A stretch of DNA of 47,216 nt, taken from NCBI GenBank assembly GCA_005799745.1, contig SYFY01000073.1, positions 1 through 47,216 of the forward strand, written 5' to 3'. The stretch's first letter is position 1. Every line of letters begins with the position of its first letter. Under the pieces are notes generated by a model. It searched no databases and was not told the origin of the DNA. It saw only the letters and a list, made by a program, of their open reading frames with translations. A program made the translations under genes and the position numbers. Positions 24,996 to 33,577 of the stretch are shown in pieces. The stretch is from Gammaproteobacteria bacterium. GTDB taxonomy: Bacteria; Pseudomonadota; Gammaproteobacteria; Pseudomonadales; Azotimanducaceae.

Positions 24996-25754
24996 TTAGC
25001 GCATCGCGCCAGGCATACCACCGTCAACGACCATCGTTTGGCCCGTGATTGAGTTCGACGTTACGAACATCACGACCTGAGCAGCAATGTCATCGGGCTG
25101 GCCGACACGTCCAAGCACGGCTTGTGCGCGTGCACCTTTGGCGACGTTCTCCGGCAAGCGCTTCGCCATCCGGGTGTTTTCAACCAGACCCGGTGCGATG
25201 CAGTTCACGGCGACATTCGGTGCCATCGCGACTGCGAGACAGCGGGTGAGATGGTTGAGCGCCGCTTTGCTGGATGAATAAGCGATGCTGCTGCTGCCAG
25301 GGCTGATACCACCTGCAGAAGAGATGTTGATGATGTGGCCACCTCCGTCAGCCTTGAGCAGCTTCGCAGCAGCACGGGCGAGCAGGAAGGGTCCACGAAC
25401 GTTAGTCTCCAGAACACGGTCCCAAATGTCTGGTGTGAGCGCATCGAGGTCTGGAAAGGGAATACCGATGTTCCAGGCCGCGTTGTTGACCAAAATGTCG
25501 AGACGTCCATGGGCTTTCGCAACCGCTGCGACGCAGGCTTCGATGGAGTCCGGTGAACGCTGATCGAGTCGCAAAGCGCTGGCTGAACCGCCGTTTGATT
25601 GAATGTCGTGCACGGTCTTGTTGGCGGCATCTTCTGCGCCGACCCAGGTTACGATGGCATGGGCGCCTTCTGTACCGAGGCGACGGGCGATGGCGCCACC
25701 GATATCACCTGAACCCCCAGTGATGAGCGCGACTTTTCCGGTGAGCGTTTTCAT
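24996..25754 (-). CDS. Short-chain dehydrogenase (FabG-like)
   Basis: A 252-residue SDR. It has TGGSGDIG (12-19), NNAA (90-93), Ser145/146, Tyr159 and Lys163 (YSSSK), and a C terminus SITGQTMVVDGGMPGAMR. The spacing is that of classical FabG-like enzymes acting on hydroxyacyl or cyclic alcohols. It lies 45 bp upstream of the LLM gene on the same strand, so the two form an operon. It is divergent from the CoA-transferase. Confidence 0.92.
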   Translation of the reverse strand: MKTLTGKVALITGGSGDIGGAIARRLGTEGAHAIVTWVGAEDAANKTVHDIQSNGGSASALRLDQRSPDSIEACVAAVAKAHGRLDILVNNAAWNIGIPFPDLDALTPDIWDRVLETNVRGPFLLARAAAKLLKADGGGHIINISSAGGISPGSSSIAYSSSKAALNHLTRCLAVAMAPNVAVNCIAPGLVENTRMAKRLPENVAKGARAQAVLGRVGQPDDIAAQVVMFVTSNSITGQTMVVDGGMPGAMR

Positions 25755-25819
25755 GGCGAAATTTCCCTGGCAACGAAGCGTCGAACTTTACGGGATCGAG
25801 CGGCGAGTGGATATTGTAG

Positions 25820-25841
25820 AGGCGCCTTCAACGCGCCTTTT
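25820..25841 (+). terminator. Small hairpin with short T-run in the CoA-transferase leader
   Basis: AGGCGC (25820-25825) pairs with GCGCCT (25833-25838) over a 7-nt loop, followed by TTT. It lies about 36 bp before the CoA-transferase start, in the divergent intergenic region. It may attenuate or protect the leader transcript. Weak prediction. Confidence 0.3.
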
Positions 25842-25876
25842 GAAATACCCGTCCTCCTTAACGGATTGAGATATTC

Positions 25877-27115
25877 GTGAAACCAGATACCGATACTCGG
25901 GAATCGCTCGACTACGAACCACCACTCACCGGTCTTCGGGTCCTCGATGTCAGCACCTACATCGCCGGCCCCGCTGCAGCGATGGCACTTGGTGATTGGG
26001 GAGCAGATGTCATCAAGGTTGAGGCGCCAGGCATGGGTGATCCCCATCGACAAGGCTGGAAGAGCGCCAACTACCCACGAGCCGAGGTGAACTACACGTG
26101 GCAACTTGAAGGACGAAACAAGCGTTCCATCGCGCTCGACCTGAAACACCCGCAGGGTCGAGCCATCATGGACGAACTCATCAAGGGTGCGGATGTGATG
26201 GTAGTGAACTTTCCAGGCCCCGTGCGTGAACGCCTGAAGCTTCGTTATGAAGACGTGAAACAAACCAACCCACGTCTCATCTATGCATCACTCACGGGTT
26301 ATGGCGAAGAAGGCCCCGATGCCAACATTCCCGGATTCGATGTGAACGCCTATTTCGCGCGATCAGGTTTGCTCGATGCGCTGCGTTATGAAGGCCAACC
26401 ACCCGCGTTTTCATTGGCCGCACAAGGTGATCGACCGAGTGCAATGTCGCTTCTCGCCGCCATAATGATGGGGCTTTACCGGCGAGAACGAACCGGCAAA
26501 GGGGGTTCGGTCGGCACATCGCTCTACGCCAATGGCGTTTGGGCGAATGCCACGATTGCTACGGCTGCGTTGGTTGGGGCTTCCCAAAGCCCTCGTCCTC
26601 CTCGCGACCGTCCACGCAGCGCGTTTCAGAATCAGTATGTGTCGGGCGACGGGCGATGGTTTACGTTGTTGTTGCCGCAGGAAGAAAAACGCTGGCCTGG
26701 GTTCTGTTCGGCCATCGACCGTGCCGATTTGATCTACGATGAACGGTTTATGACGGGTGTGCTCCGCTTGCGTCACGCGACAGAGCTGGTTGTTGAGCTT
26801 GATGCGGCCTTTGCTCGGCATCCCTGGTCACACTGGAATGATGTCTTGCCGAAGGTGGGTGTTGCACTTGCGCCGATCAATCGCATCCAGGATGTGATCG
26901 ACGATGAACAAGCGCGCGCGGCGGGGATCATCATTGACACGGCGGTACCCGATGTCCCCCTGAGTCTCGCAAACCCGATTCGACTCGGTTTTGCCGAAGC
27001 ACGTATCCCTGGGCCATCACCTGCTCTTGGGGAGCACACCGATGCTGTCCTGCGGGAGCTCGGGTTTACCGATGAAGTGATCGCGGCTCTTCGAAGTGAT
27101 GGTGTGGTGAGCTGA
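25877..27115 (+). CDS. Class III (CaiB/BaiF) CoA-transferase
   Basis: A 412-residue family III CoA-transferase. The opening LTGLRVLDVSTYIAGPAAAMALGDWGADVIKVE and KRSIALDLKHPQGR are typical. The catalytic aspartate is Asp155 (GFDVNAYF), which forms the aspartyl-CoA anhydride. It moves CoA between carboxylic acids, or adds it to a substrate such as carnitine, formate or an aromatic acid. The start appears to be GTG at 25877; no ATG is available near the N terminus. It is followed after 63 bp by a GMC dehydrogenase pair on the same strand, consistent with activation of an oxidised product. Confidence 0.93.
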   Translation: MKPDTDTRESLDYEPPLTGLRVLDVSTYIAGPAAAMALGDWGADVIKVEAPGMGDPHRQGWKSANYPRAEVNYTWQLEGRNKRSIALDLKHPQGRAIMDELIKGADVMVVNFPGPVRERLKLRYEDVKQTNPRLIYASLTGYGEEGPDANIPGFDVNAYFARSGLLDALRYEGQPPAFSLAAQGDRPSAMSLLAAIMMGLYRRERTGKGGSVGTSLYANGVWANATIATAALVGASQSPRPPRDRPRSAFQNQYVSGDGRWFTLLLPQEEKRWPGFCSAIDRADLIYDERFMTGVLRLRHATELVVELDAAFARHPWSHWNDVLPKVGVALAPINRIQDVIDDEQARAAGIIIDTAVPDVPLSLANPIRLGFAEARIPGPSPALGEHTDAVLRELGFTDEVIAALRSDGVVS

Positions 27116-27178
27116 AAGTTCTCGACGATAGGGTCGGGCTACGTTTGAATCCATTAGGGACAATGAGGAGCGGGTCAG

Positions 27179-28792
27179 GTGGCAGACGCGCAGTACAATA
27201 AAAGGGTCGATGTGCTGATCATCGGTGCCGGTGCATCCGGTGCCGCAGTCGCCTGGAGTCTTGCCGAAACCGGCATGCACATTCTCTGCATCGAACAGGG
27301 TGACTGGGTTAATCCGCTCAACTACCCGAGCACTCAGCGAGATTGGGAAATGGCGGGGCAACGCAACTACGCGATCAGCCCCAATGTGCGCAAGCTGAAA
27401 GCCGACTACCCCATCAATGATGAGGAGTCACCGATCGCCATCGCCAACTTTAACGCCGTCGGTGGCAGCACGATCCTCTACTCAGCGCACTTCCCCCGAT
27501 TTCATCCGTCAGATTTTAGGGTGCGTTCTCTTGATGGGGTCGCCGACGATTGGCCCATCAGCTATTTCGATCTTGAACCGTTCTTCGCATTGAATGATCA
27601 GAACATTGGTGTAGCCGGACACCCCGGTGATCCGGCGCTGCCACCACACACGCCAACGATGTCGCCGGTTCCACTCGGAACCATGGGTGAAACCATGGCG
27701 CGCGCCTTCAATCAGTTGGGTTGGCATTGGTGGCCATCAGATACGGCGATCATTACGCGTGACCACGAAGGTCGTGAAGCCTGCGCCAACATTGGCAGTT
27801 GCAATGTGGGTTGTCCTAAAGGTGCCAAGAGCAGTGCGGATGTGAGCTATTGGCCGGTCGCGCTGCGCGCAGGCGTGAAACTTCGAACGAATTGTCGTGT
27901 GCGCGAAATCACGGTGGGCCCCGATGGCATGGCCACCGGAGCGACGTACTACGACGATCTAGGTGTCGAACATCATCAGGCGGCGGAAATGGTGATCGTG
28001 GCCTGTAACGGAGTTGGTACGCCGCGTCTCCTGCTCAATTCAAAGTCCCCGCGTTTTCCCGATGGCATCGCCAACTCTTCGGGGCTCGTAGGCAAGAACC
28101 TCATGCTGCATCCCTGGGGTAATGTACAAGGTCTCTTCGATCATCCGGTGGATCGATTTGGTCCGGAAGGTTCCTGCATGTTGTCGCAGCAGTTTTATGA
28201 AACGGATGCATCACGTGGCTTTGTGCGTGGTTACAACATGCAGATTACGCGGGGCAGAGGTCCCGTGCTGACGGCGCGTGCGGCGTTGTGGCGTGGGGAG
28301 TTGCCCTGGGGTGCGAATCATCATACGGTGTTCGAAAAACTCTATAACCGCACCATCAATCTCGGTATCTGCGTCGAAGACCTGCCGGAAGAATGTAACC
28401 AGGTGACGCTCGATCCCAAGCTGACCGACTCCAATGGCATTCCTTCGCCGAAGATCAGCTACCGCCTTTCCGAAAACTCGCGGCGCATGCTCAACCATGG
28501 CCTCGCGCGAGGTGTGGAGGCGATGGAAGCAGCGGGGGCCATTCGCACCGACACCGTAGGCCCGATTCGAATGGCAGGTTGGCACTTGCTGGGAACTGCG
28601 CGCATGGGTGCTGATCCGCGCACGAGCGTCGTCAATGAGTGGGGACGAAGCCACGATGTGAAAAATCTCTTTGTGGTGGACGGAAGCGTGTTTGTCACGT
28701 CGGGTGGGGTAAATCCCACCACGACGATTCAAGCGGTGGCGCTGTATATCGCGGATCAGATCAAGAAACGTCTGGCCAATCTGTTTGACTGA
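27179..28792 (+). CDS. GMC oxidoreductase, catalytic (alpha) subunit with likely Fe-S cysteines
   Basis: A 537-residue FAD enzyme. The Rossmann motif is GAGASG (16-21) with Glu39 for the ribose. The catalytic pair is His469 (GWHLLGTARMG) and Asn512 (GGVNPTTT). Cys202, Cys208 and Cys212 form a CX5C-X3-C set inside ACANIGSCNVGCPKGAK, resembling the 3Fe-4S ligands of bacterial FAD-glucose dehydrogenase alpha subunits. The start is GTG at 27179 with AGGAG 8 bp upstream. No Tat or Sec signal is present. The small-subunit gene follows after 9 bp. The substrate is probably an alcohol or sugar-like compound, not determinable. Confidence 0.88.
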   Translation: MADAQYNKRVDVLIIGAGASGAAVAWSLAETGMHILCIEQGDWVNPLNYPSTQRDWEMAGQRNYAISPNVRKLKADYPINDEESPIAIANFNAVGGSTILYSAHFPRFHPSDFRVRSLDGVADDWPISYFDLEPFFALNDQNIGVAGHPGDPALPPHTPTMSPVPLGTMGETMARAFNQLGWHWWPSDTAIITRDHEGREACANIGSCNVGCPKGAKSSADVSYWPVALRAGVKLRTNCRVREITVGPDGMATGATYYDDLGVEHHQAAEMVIVACNGVGTPRLLLNSKSPRFPDGIANSSGLVGKNLMLHPWGNVQGLFDHPVDRFGPEGSCMLSQQFYETDASRGFVRGYNMQITRGRGPVLTARAALWRGELPWGANHHTVFEKLYNRTINLGICVEDLPEECNQVTLDPKLTDSNGIPSPKISYRLSENSRRMLNHGLARGVEAMEAAGAIRTDTVGPIRMAGWHLLGTARMGADPRTSVVNEWGRSHDVKNLFVVDGSVFVTSGGVNPTTTIQAVALYIADQIKKRLANLFD

Positions 28793-28801
28793 GACGAAAA
28801 A

Positions 28802-29281
28802 ATGAGCAACACCCCATTAATCGCTTCCGATCAACCGCTCACGGAATCGCTCCGCCGCACGCTGGATGCAGTGCTCGAGATCATTATTCCCGCCGAGCCC
28901 GCCAGAGGTATGCCGAGCGCTCGCGAGGTGGCGGTGTTCCGTTATCTGCAGGACCACGCTTCCGACTATTGGCGGTTGCTAGCAACTCAACTGGATGAGC
29001 TTGACGCCTCAGCGTTTCGCCAGTTTGCGCAACACTTTGCCGATCTGTCCCTCGATGAACGTATGCGTGTTGCACACGTCATGCGCAACACGAATCCCGG
29101 ATTTCTGCGCAGGCTCGCCCTCGAAACAGTGACGTGTTACTACCAGGATGATCGAGTGATGGTGGCCGTGGGAATGGAGCCGAGGCCGCCCGCACCGAAG
29201 GGTCAAGAAGCGTATGCCGGCGATTTCTCGTTAGTTGAACCGGTGATCGCGCGTGGCGCAATCTGGCGGCGTACGGAGTAG
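28802..29281 (+). CDS. Gluconate 2-dehydrogenase subunit 3-like (gamma) small subunit
   Basis: A 159-residue helical protein of the gluconate_2-dh3 family. It contains LDAVLEIIIPAEPARGMPSA at the start and TCYYQDDRVMVAVGMEPRPPAPKGQ near the end. In known FAD dehydrogenases this subunit is a chaperone-like partner carrying the Tat signal for the alpha subunit. Here no twin-arginine or Sec signal is visible, so the complex seems to stay in the cytoplasm. No multihaem cytochrome c (beta subunit) follows; the next gene is on the other strand. Electron acceptor unknown. Confidence 0.85.
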   Translation: MSNTPLIASDQPLTESLRRTLDAVLEIIIPAEPARGMPSAREVAVFRYLQDHASDYWRLLATQLDELDASAFRQFAQHFADLSLDERMRVAHVMRNTNPGFLRRLALETVTCYYQDDRVMVAVGMEPRPPAPKGQEAYAGDFSLVEPVIARGAIWRRTE

Positions 29282-29325
29282 GGGTGTAACGCTGCAGTGG
29301 ATCTGCCTCGTTGGCGAAATGCGTC

Positions 29326-30561
29326 CTACATCCGTAAACGCTCTGCGACTCGTCCGTAGAAACACTCCCGGACACCCGGCGCATAACCGGAGAGCTGTCT
29401 CTCGCAGATTGCCACCGCTGAATCGGTACCTTCGACGTGTGGATAGTCACTGGAAAAACACAACATTTCCGGGCCTACAGCATCAAGTACCGGCTGCAAT
29501 GGTTCGTTGACCACCAAGGGTGTCACTGTAACCTGGCGACGCAGGTAATCGGACGGCGCCAGTGGCAGCTTGTAGGCTGCACCTGCAAAATCCGGTCGAT
29601 AGGCGCCATCAGCCAGAACGCCTTTGGGCATTCGTCCGACGGCGTGATCCATGACGTTAACGAGATGAGGCAGCCAGGAAATGCCGACTTCTTCGACGAT
29701 GACGGTGAGGTTGGGATGTCGTTCGAGCACCCCATCAAAAACGAGAGCACCCAACAACAGCTGCGGTCCAAGTTGAGGTGCAATCGCCATACTCAACAGG
29801 CTGTAGGTTGAGAGGTCGCTACCGCCGTTGTTTGCCCAACCAAATTGAATCCGCTCACGAGAGAAACCTACATGCGCGATCGCGGCCATTCCGAGATCTT
29901 CAGCTGCATCCCAAATCGGTTCGAAGTCCGGGTGTGTAACTGAGCGCGGAAGTGCGCTCTTGCCGTCACCACCAAAACGACCGATACCGACGGGAGATTC
30001 ACTGATGGCGAATCCACGACTGCCCAGTACACGCATACGCGTCATTTCGGCAATCGAAGCCGGAACGTCGTTGAGATCGATTTGGGTTACCGGCTTCAGG
30101 CGATGGGTATATCCGTGCATGGTCTCCATCGCCCAACGGTTCCATGCCTGACGGATTTGCCAGGCGAGGTCCGAACGTCGAGCACGTGCTGCTTGCACGA
30201 GTGGGCTAACAAGAAAGGATGGGTTGAGGAATTGAACGTCGATACCTTCCGCATCACACACCTTGAGTCTTGCTGCCGGATCAACCACCGGATCCCCAAC
30301 GGCGAGAGACTGGCGCGCAGGTTGACGGTCGTCAGTCATTTCGAGGTGCTTAACAAACCCGGGTAATACGGTGTCCCAAGTCGTATCGGGGCGCTGTGAG
30401 TCAGGTAGTTGTGAAAGCGCCGGATTGTGAATTCCGAACAGGTTATCTGCGATGCCGATGAACCGTTCTGGTTCGCCGAGCAACCCCGCGAGTTTGGGGT
30501 TGGTACGCACGAGCCAATCAACGGGTTCATGAAGGTGGGCGTCTACATCGATGATGCGCAT
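29326..30561 (-). CDS. Amidohydrolase-2 (ACMSD-like) metal-dependent hydrolase
   Basis: A 411-residue TIM-barrel hydrolase or decarboxylase. The metal motif lies in MRIIDVDAHLHEP (His9, His11). Further landmarks are MAAIAHVGFSRERIQFGW (likely metal His), NLTVIVEEVGISWLPHL and the C-terminal CFSSDYPHVEGTD aspartate. The family includes 2-amino-3-carboxymuconate semialdehyde decarboxylase and enzymes that open or decarboxylate ring products. It is divergent from the histidine kinase, with an operator-like palindrome between. It lies next to the oxidoreductase genes and presumably acts in the same catabolism. Confidence 0.88.
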   Translation of the reverse strand: MRIIDVDAHLHEPVDWLVRTNPKLAGLLGEPERFIGIADNLFGIHNPALSQLPDSQRPDTTWDTVLPGFVKHLEMTDDRQPARQSLAVGDPVVDPAARLKVCDAEGIDVQFLNPSFLVSPLVQAARARRSDLAWQIRQAWNRWAMETMHGYTHRLKPVTQIDLNDVPASIAEMTRMRVLGSRGFAISESPVGIGRFGGDGKSALPRSVTHPDFEPIWDAAEDLGMAAIAHVGFSRERIQFGWANNGGSDLSTYSLLSMAIAPQLGPQLLLGALVFDGVLERHPNLTVIVEEVGISWLPHLVNVMDHAVGRMPKGVLADGAYRPDFAGAAYKLPLAPSDYLRRQVTVTPLVVNEPLQPVLDAVGPEMLCFSSDYPHVEGTDSAVAICERQLSGYAPGVRECFYGRVAERLRM

Positions 30562-30673
30562 CTCTATTTCTCACGAGCTGTTGGCCAGGAACCCGGAGAA
30601 TAGCGCTGAACGATCCGGCTGACCATGCACTGTAATGGTGCTTTTTTTTCCGATTTGAACGAAAGGTCAGTAC

Positions 30674-30690
30674 ATTCGGGTTGACCGAAT
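30674..30690. promoter_or_regulatory. Operator-like site sharing a half-site with 14610-14628
   Basis: ATTCGGGTTGACCGAAT has 6-bp inverted arms (ATTCGG/CCGAAT) around a 5-bp centre. Its right half TTGACCGAA equals the right half of the 19-bp palindrome at 14610. A further related half-site TTGAACGAA lies about 25 bp upstream. It lies between the amidohydrolase and kinase starts. Spacing between arms differs from the first site, so a common regulator is only suggested. Confidence 0.4.
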
Positions 30691-30713
30691 AACGTGATCG
30701 CTGCGAAGGTGCG

Positions 30714-32010
30714 ATGCGTCAGGCGGGGAAACAAGGACGATCACAATTGGCAGGTGCGGCGATTACAATTTCGCCTGAGCGAATGAGAGCCCTATGCAGG
30801 GACGATGCCGGTGGAGCTTCCCAAATCGCAGCGTGGGCACTCCTACCTGTCTTTGTGCTTGAGACCCTCTTTCATTGGAATGGTCCGTTACTCGCGTTAG
30901 TGATGATTCCGGCAACAAACGCCGTGATCTGCGCCATTTCGGCGTGGTGGTTGCGCGGGCACCGTGAGCGACTGCGGCATCCGGAACTGCTTCTGCTGCT
31001 GCTTTGGTCTCTAGCGCAGATAAACAACATAGGACATATCTACTTCTCGGCGGAAGGCGCAGCAGTTTCCACGTTGATTTTCTTTGCGGTGAGTATGGTT
31101 GTTTCTGCAGCGTTGTTCATGCCACTTATCGGCGTGTTGGTCACCGTGCTCGGGTCACTTGTGGGTTATCTCGTCACGCTTACATTCAATCCCGAGCCGA
31201 GTGCGCTCAGTGGCTATGCGGTTCCTTTGTTGTTGTTGTTCATATCCACGTTGGTCCATCTCGTTCGACGCAACGCGGTTCGTCAAGCGGAAACCTCCCG
31301 TGTGCTCGTATCGCGTGTCCACGATCAGGACCTTGAGCTCGTGACGGCAAAGCGGGTTCACGAGGCTGCGATGACACTCGCTGGGGGGGGTGGCCCATCA
31401 CTTCAATAACAAGCTTCAGGTGATCATTTTCGCGATCGAAAATACACTCTTGAGCATTGGCCCTTCGCAGGAGGTGAGTCGATCTTTGGAACTCGGCCTG
31501 AAGGCTACTGATTCACTTCTGGTTCTGGTTTCGAACCTCCAAGCGTATGCCGGAAATTTACCGATGCACCCCGTTCCCGTTCAAGTGAATGAGTTGCTGG
31601 ATATCGTGCAGCTTCGTAGCGGTGTACCTCCTAACCAATCACTCCACTTCACCGCTCCGGAGCATGCGGCTGAAGTGGTGGTCGACAAGCTGATGCTCGG
31701 TCGCGCGGTGCAAGAGCTCATCAAGAATGCGGTGGAGTCGGGCAACGAAGGCGGAGAGCTGCACCTGCGCGTCGTCACAGATGCCACACACTGTCGAATC
31801 AGACTGGTGGATTCAGGTACAGGATTCAGGAACGTTCCGACGTCGTCAGCTGCCGTACCGTTTGTAACTACAGACCCGATCTCCCATGGTGGTCTCGGAC
31901 TGTCCTTTGTTTACGGTGTCACCGAGCGCCACGGGGGTACCCTGCGCATCGAAGATTCGGAAGAAGGCGGTTCCATCGTGTCCATCCTGTTACCGCTTAT
32001 CCCTCGCTGA
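30714..32010 (+). pseudogene. Membrane sensor histidine kinase, frameshifted in a G8 tract
   Basis: Two frames make one kinase. The N-terminal part (from 30714) has about six hydrophobic segments (AAWALLPVFVLE, LALVMIPATNAVICAISAW, LLLLLLWSLAQINNIGHIYF, others). It then runs off frame at LAGG. The second frame continues VAHHFNNKLQVIIFAIE (H-box), QELIKNAVESG (N-box), VDSGTGF (G1) and GGLGLSFVYGVTERHGG (G2). Seven Gs instead of eight would give LAGGVAHHFNNK and an intact kinase of about 430 residues. As read, the product stops at 31407-31409. No response regulator is nearby. Its end overlaps the convergent VOC gene by 14 bp. Confidence 0.8.
31383..31390 (+). repeat. Homopolymeric G8 tract at the kinase H-box
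   Basis: Eight consecutive Gs (31383-31390) lie exactly at the codons for the GG before the phospho-acceptor histidine. Such tracts slip easily, so the length may be variable in the population. Long-read error at the same run gives the same picture. Confidence 0.9.
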
Positions 32011-33424
32011 GCGTGCGCAGTTTGAGCATCACCGGCATCAGCCAACTCATCAGCGGTTGTTCGACCAATTCGACGATGGTGCCGTCCGGATCATAGAACG
32101 CGACGATGCTCCCCGAAGCGTCTGGGCCCGAACAACACGGTGTAATCGGTGACACAAACTCAACCCCTTGGGACTTAAGTGTTGCCACATCAGCGACGAT
32201 ATTTGTCGAGGTGAGCGCAGTACGGTGAATGCCCAGGTGATTCACCGGAGTCGGATGGGGTGGTTCAGCGTCGAAAGGTTCGATCCACTCGGTCAATTCG
32301 ATCGTTGAGCCGTCGACACGGTGAGTGAGAATGGCACCCTTGCGTTGAATAGGAGCGACGAAGCCCATGGCGGCAGCGACCTCCGCCGATTCATTCATCT
32401 CCAGTGACCGCGTAACTCCATAGCCGAACATTTGATACCATGCGCGTGAACGTTCAAAGTCGCTAACGTTCACATTCAGTGGCCCGAACCCTGAGAGATG
32501 TGTGGTACTACCTGAGTCTTCGGCAGCGCTTTGGGGTTTTTTGGAATCAGCCAACTCGTAGAAGGTGCCGTCGAGGTCTTTGAAGATGACAAATCGGGTT
32601 CCGTCAGATCGTGTCACCGGCGCCGATAGAAACCTGATGCCTTGCTTGGAAAGGTATCGGTGGTCAACATCAAGGTCGTCCGACAAGAGCACCGCGCGTG
32701 CCATCCCGAGATGATTGAGTTGAGCGTATGGGGGCGCCTCGTCCCGCGGAATCGTGAACTCGATCAGATCAATCGCCCCACTCGAAAAACCGAGCCCAAT
32801 CAGTTCGCCGTGCAAAAGATAACCACCCGCCCAGTCTCCCTTTGAGCCGTCATATTCGGTGGGCGTCTTGATGCCGATGGCGCGTGCCATGGCTTCCGTA
32901 TTGGTATCAGGAAAGCCGGACAGCGTAGCGAAGCCCAGCTTGCGGTAGAACTCGCGAGATGCGGCGAAGTTGCTGACGTTGGTGTTGAAGTGAACTCTCG
33001 ACAGAACGTGCAGCTGAATGTCGGCCTGCTGCTTCACCCGAATCGTGATTGGACTTTGTAGTGCCTCAGTGCCGGTTACCTCGATGGTGTTGATTTCCGT
33101 CAATGCCAACGAGACCTCAGCCTTGGCTGCACAGTTGATCTGTGTTTCTGCCGGGAGCGCGGGCTGCGCATTAATCAGAATCGAGAGGCCAGAAATCTGC
33201 CCCTCACACTCGATCAACAATCGACCTGGCGCTGAAGTCGCCTTGAAGTTCGTGGTTGTTGGCGTCGATCCAGGTTCGAAATTTTCGACATAACGCGTGA
33301 AATCAATACGGACGGGCGGGCCTTCTTCCGGGTGCAGGAGAATGACCGCCAGAAACAGCAGCGCAAAGGCGGTCATGAGGATTCCGAGCAGACCCAAGAG
33401 CAAGCGCTTCAACATGCGTGTCAT
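31997..33424 (-). CDS. Membrane-anchored protein with two VOC domains
   Basis: A 475-residue protein with an unusual layout. It has an N-terminal transmembrane anchor (about 5-30, LLLGLLGILMTAFALLFLAV), then about 110 residues of beta-rich sequence. Next comes one VOC domain (about 140-275; FNTNVSNFAASREFYRKLGF, NHLGMARAVLL, FVIFKDLDGTFYEL). A second VOC domain follows (about 310-465; LNVNVSDFERSRAWYQMFGY, NHLGIHRTAL, VAFYDPDGTIVELVEQP). The Glu ends of both repeats are typical metal ligands. Tandem VOC repeats occur in extradiol-type dioxygenases, but a periplasm-facing anchored version is not a form I recognise. Product activity unknown. Confidence 0.8.
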   Translation of the reverse strand: MTRMLKRLLLGLLGILMTAFALLFLAVILLHPEEGPPVRIDFTRYVENFEPGSTPTTTNFKATSAPGRLLIECEGQISGLSILINAQPALPAETQINCAAKAEVSLALTEINTIEVTGTEALQSPITIRVKQQADIQLHVLSRVHFNTNVSNFAASREFYRKLGFATLSGFPDTNTEAMARAIGIKTPTEYDGSKGDWAGGYLLHGELIGLGFSSGAIDLIEFTIPRDEAPPYAQLNHLGMARAVLLSDDLDVDHRYLSKQGIRFLSAPVTRSDGTRFVIFKDLDGTFYELADSKKPQSAAEDSGSTTHLSGFGPLNVNVSDFERSRAWYQMFGYGVTRSLEMNESAEVAAAMGFVAPIQRKGAILTHRVDGSTIELTEWIEPFDAEPPHPTPVNHLGIHRTALTSTNIVADVATLKSQGVEFVSPITPCCSGPDASGSIVAFYDPDGTIVELVEQPLMSWLMPVMLKLRTLSEG

Positions 33425-33577
33425 TCCATTCCAGTGAACATCTTCAGCGAATGTTGCGGCCTATAACAGGACCGGCGTTTTGGATGATACGTGAGCCGGT
33501 CCTTGGATGACTTCAATCTCTCGATAAATCGTGCTTCAGTGTCGGTTCTTTCGAGCAACCCGCAACAGGAACGCTGC

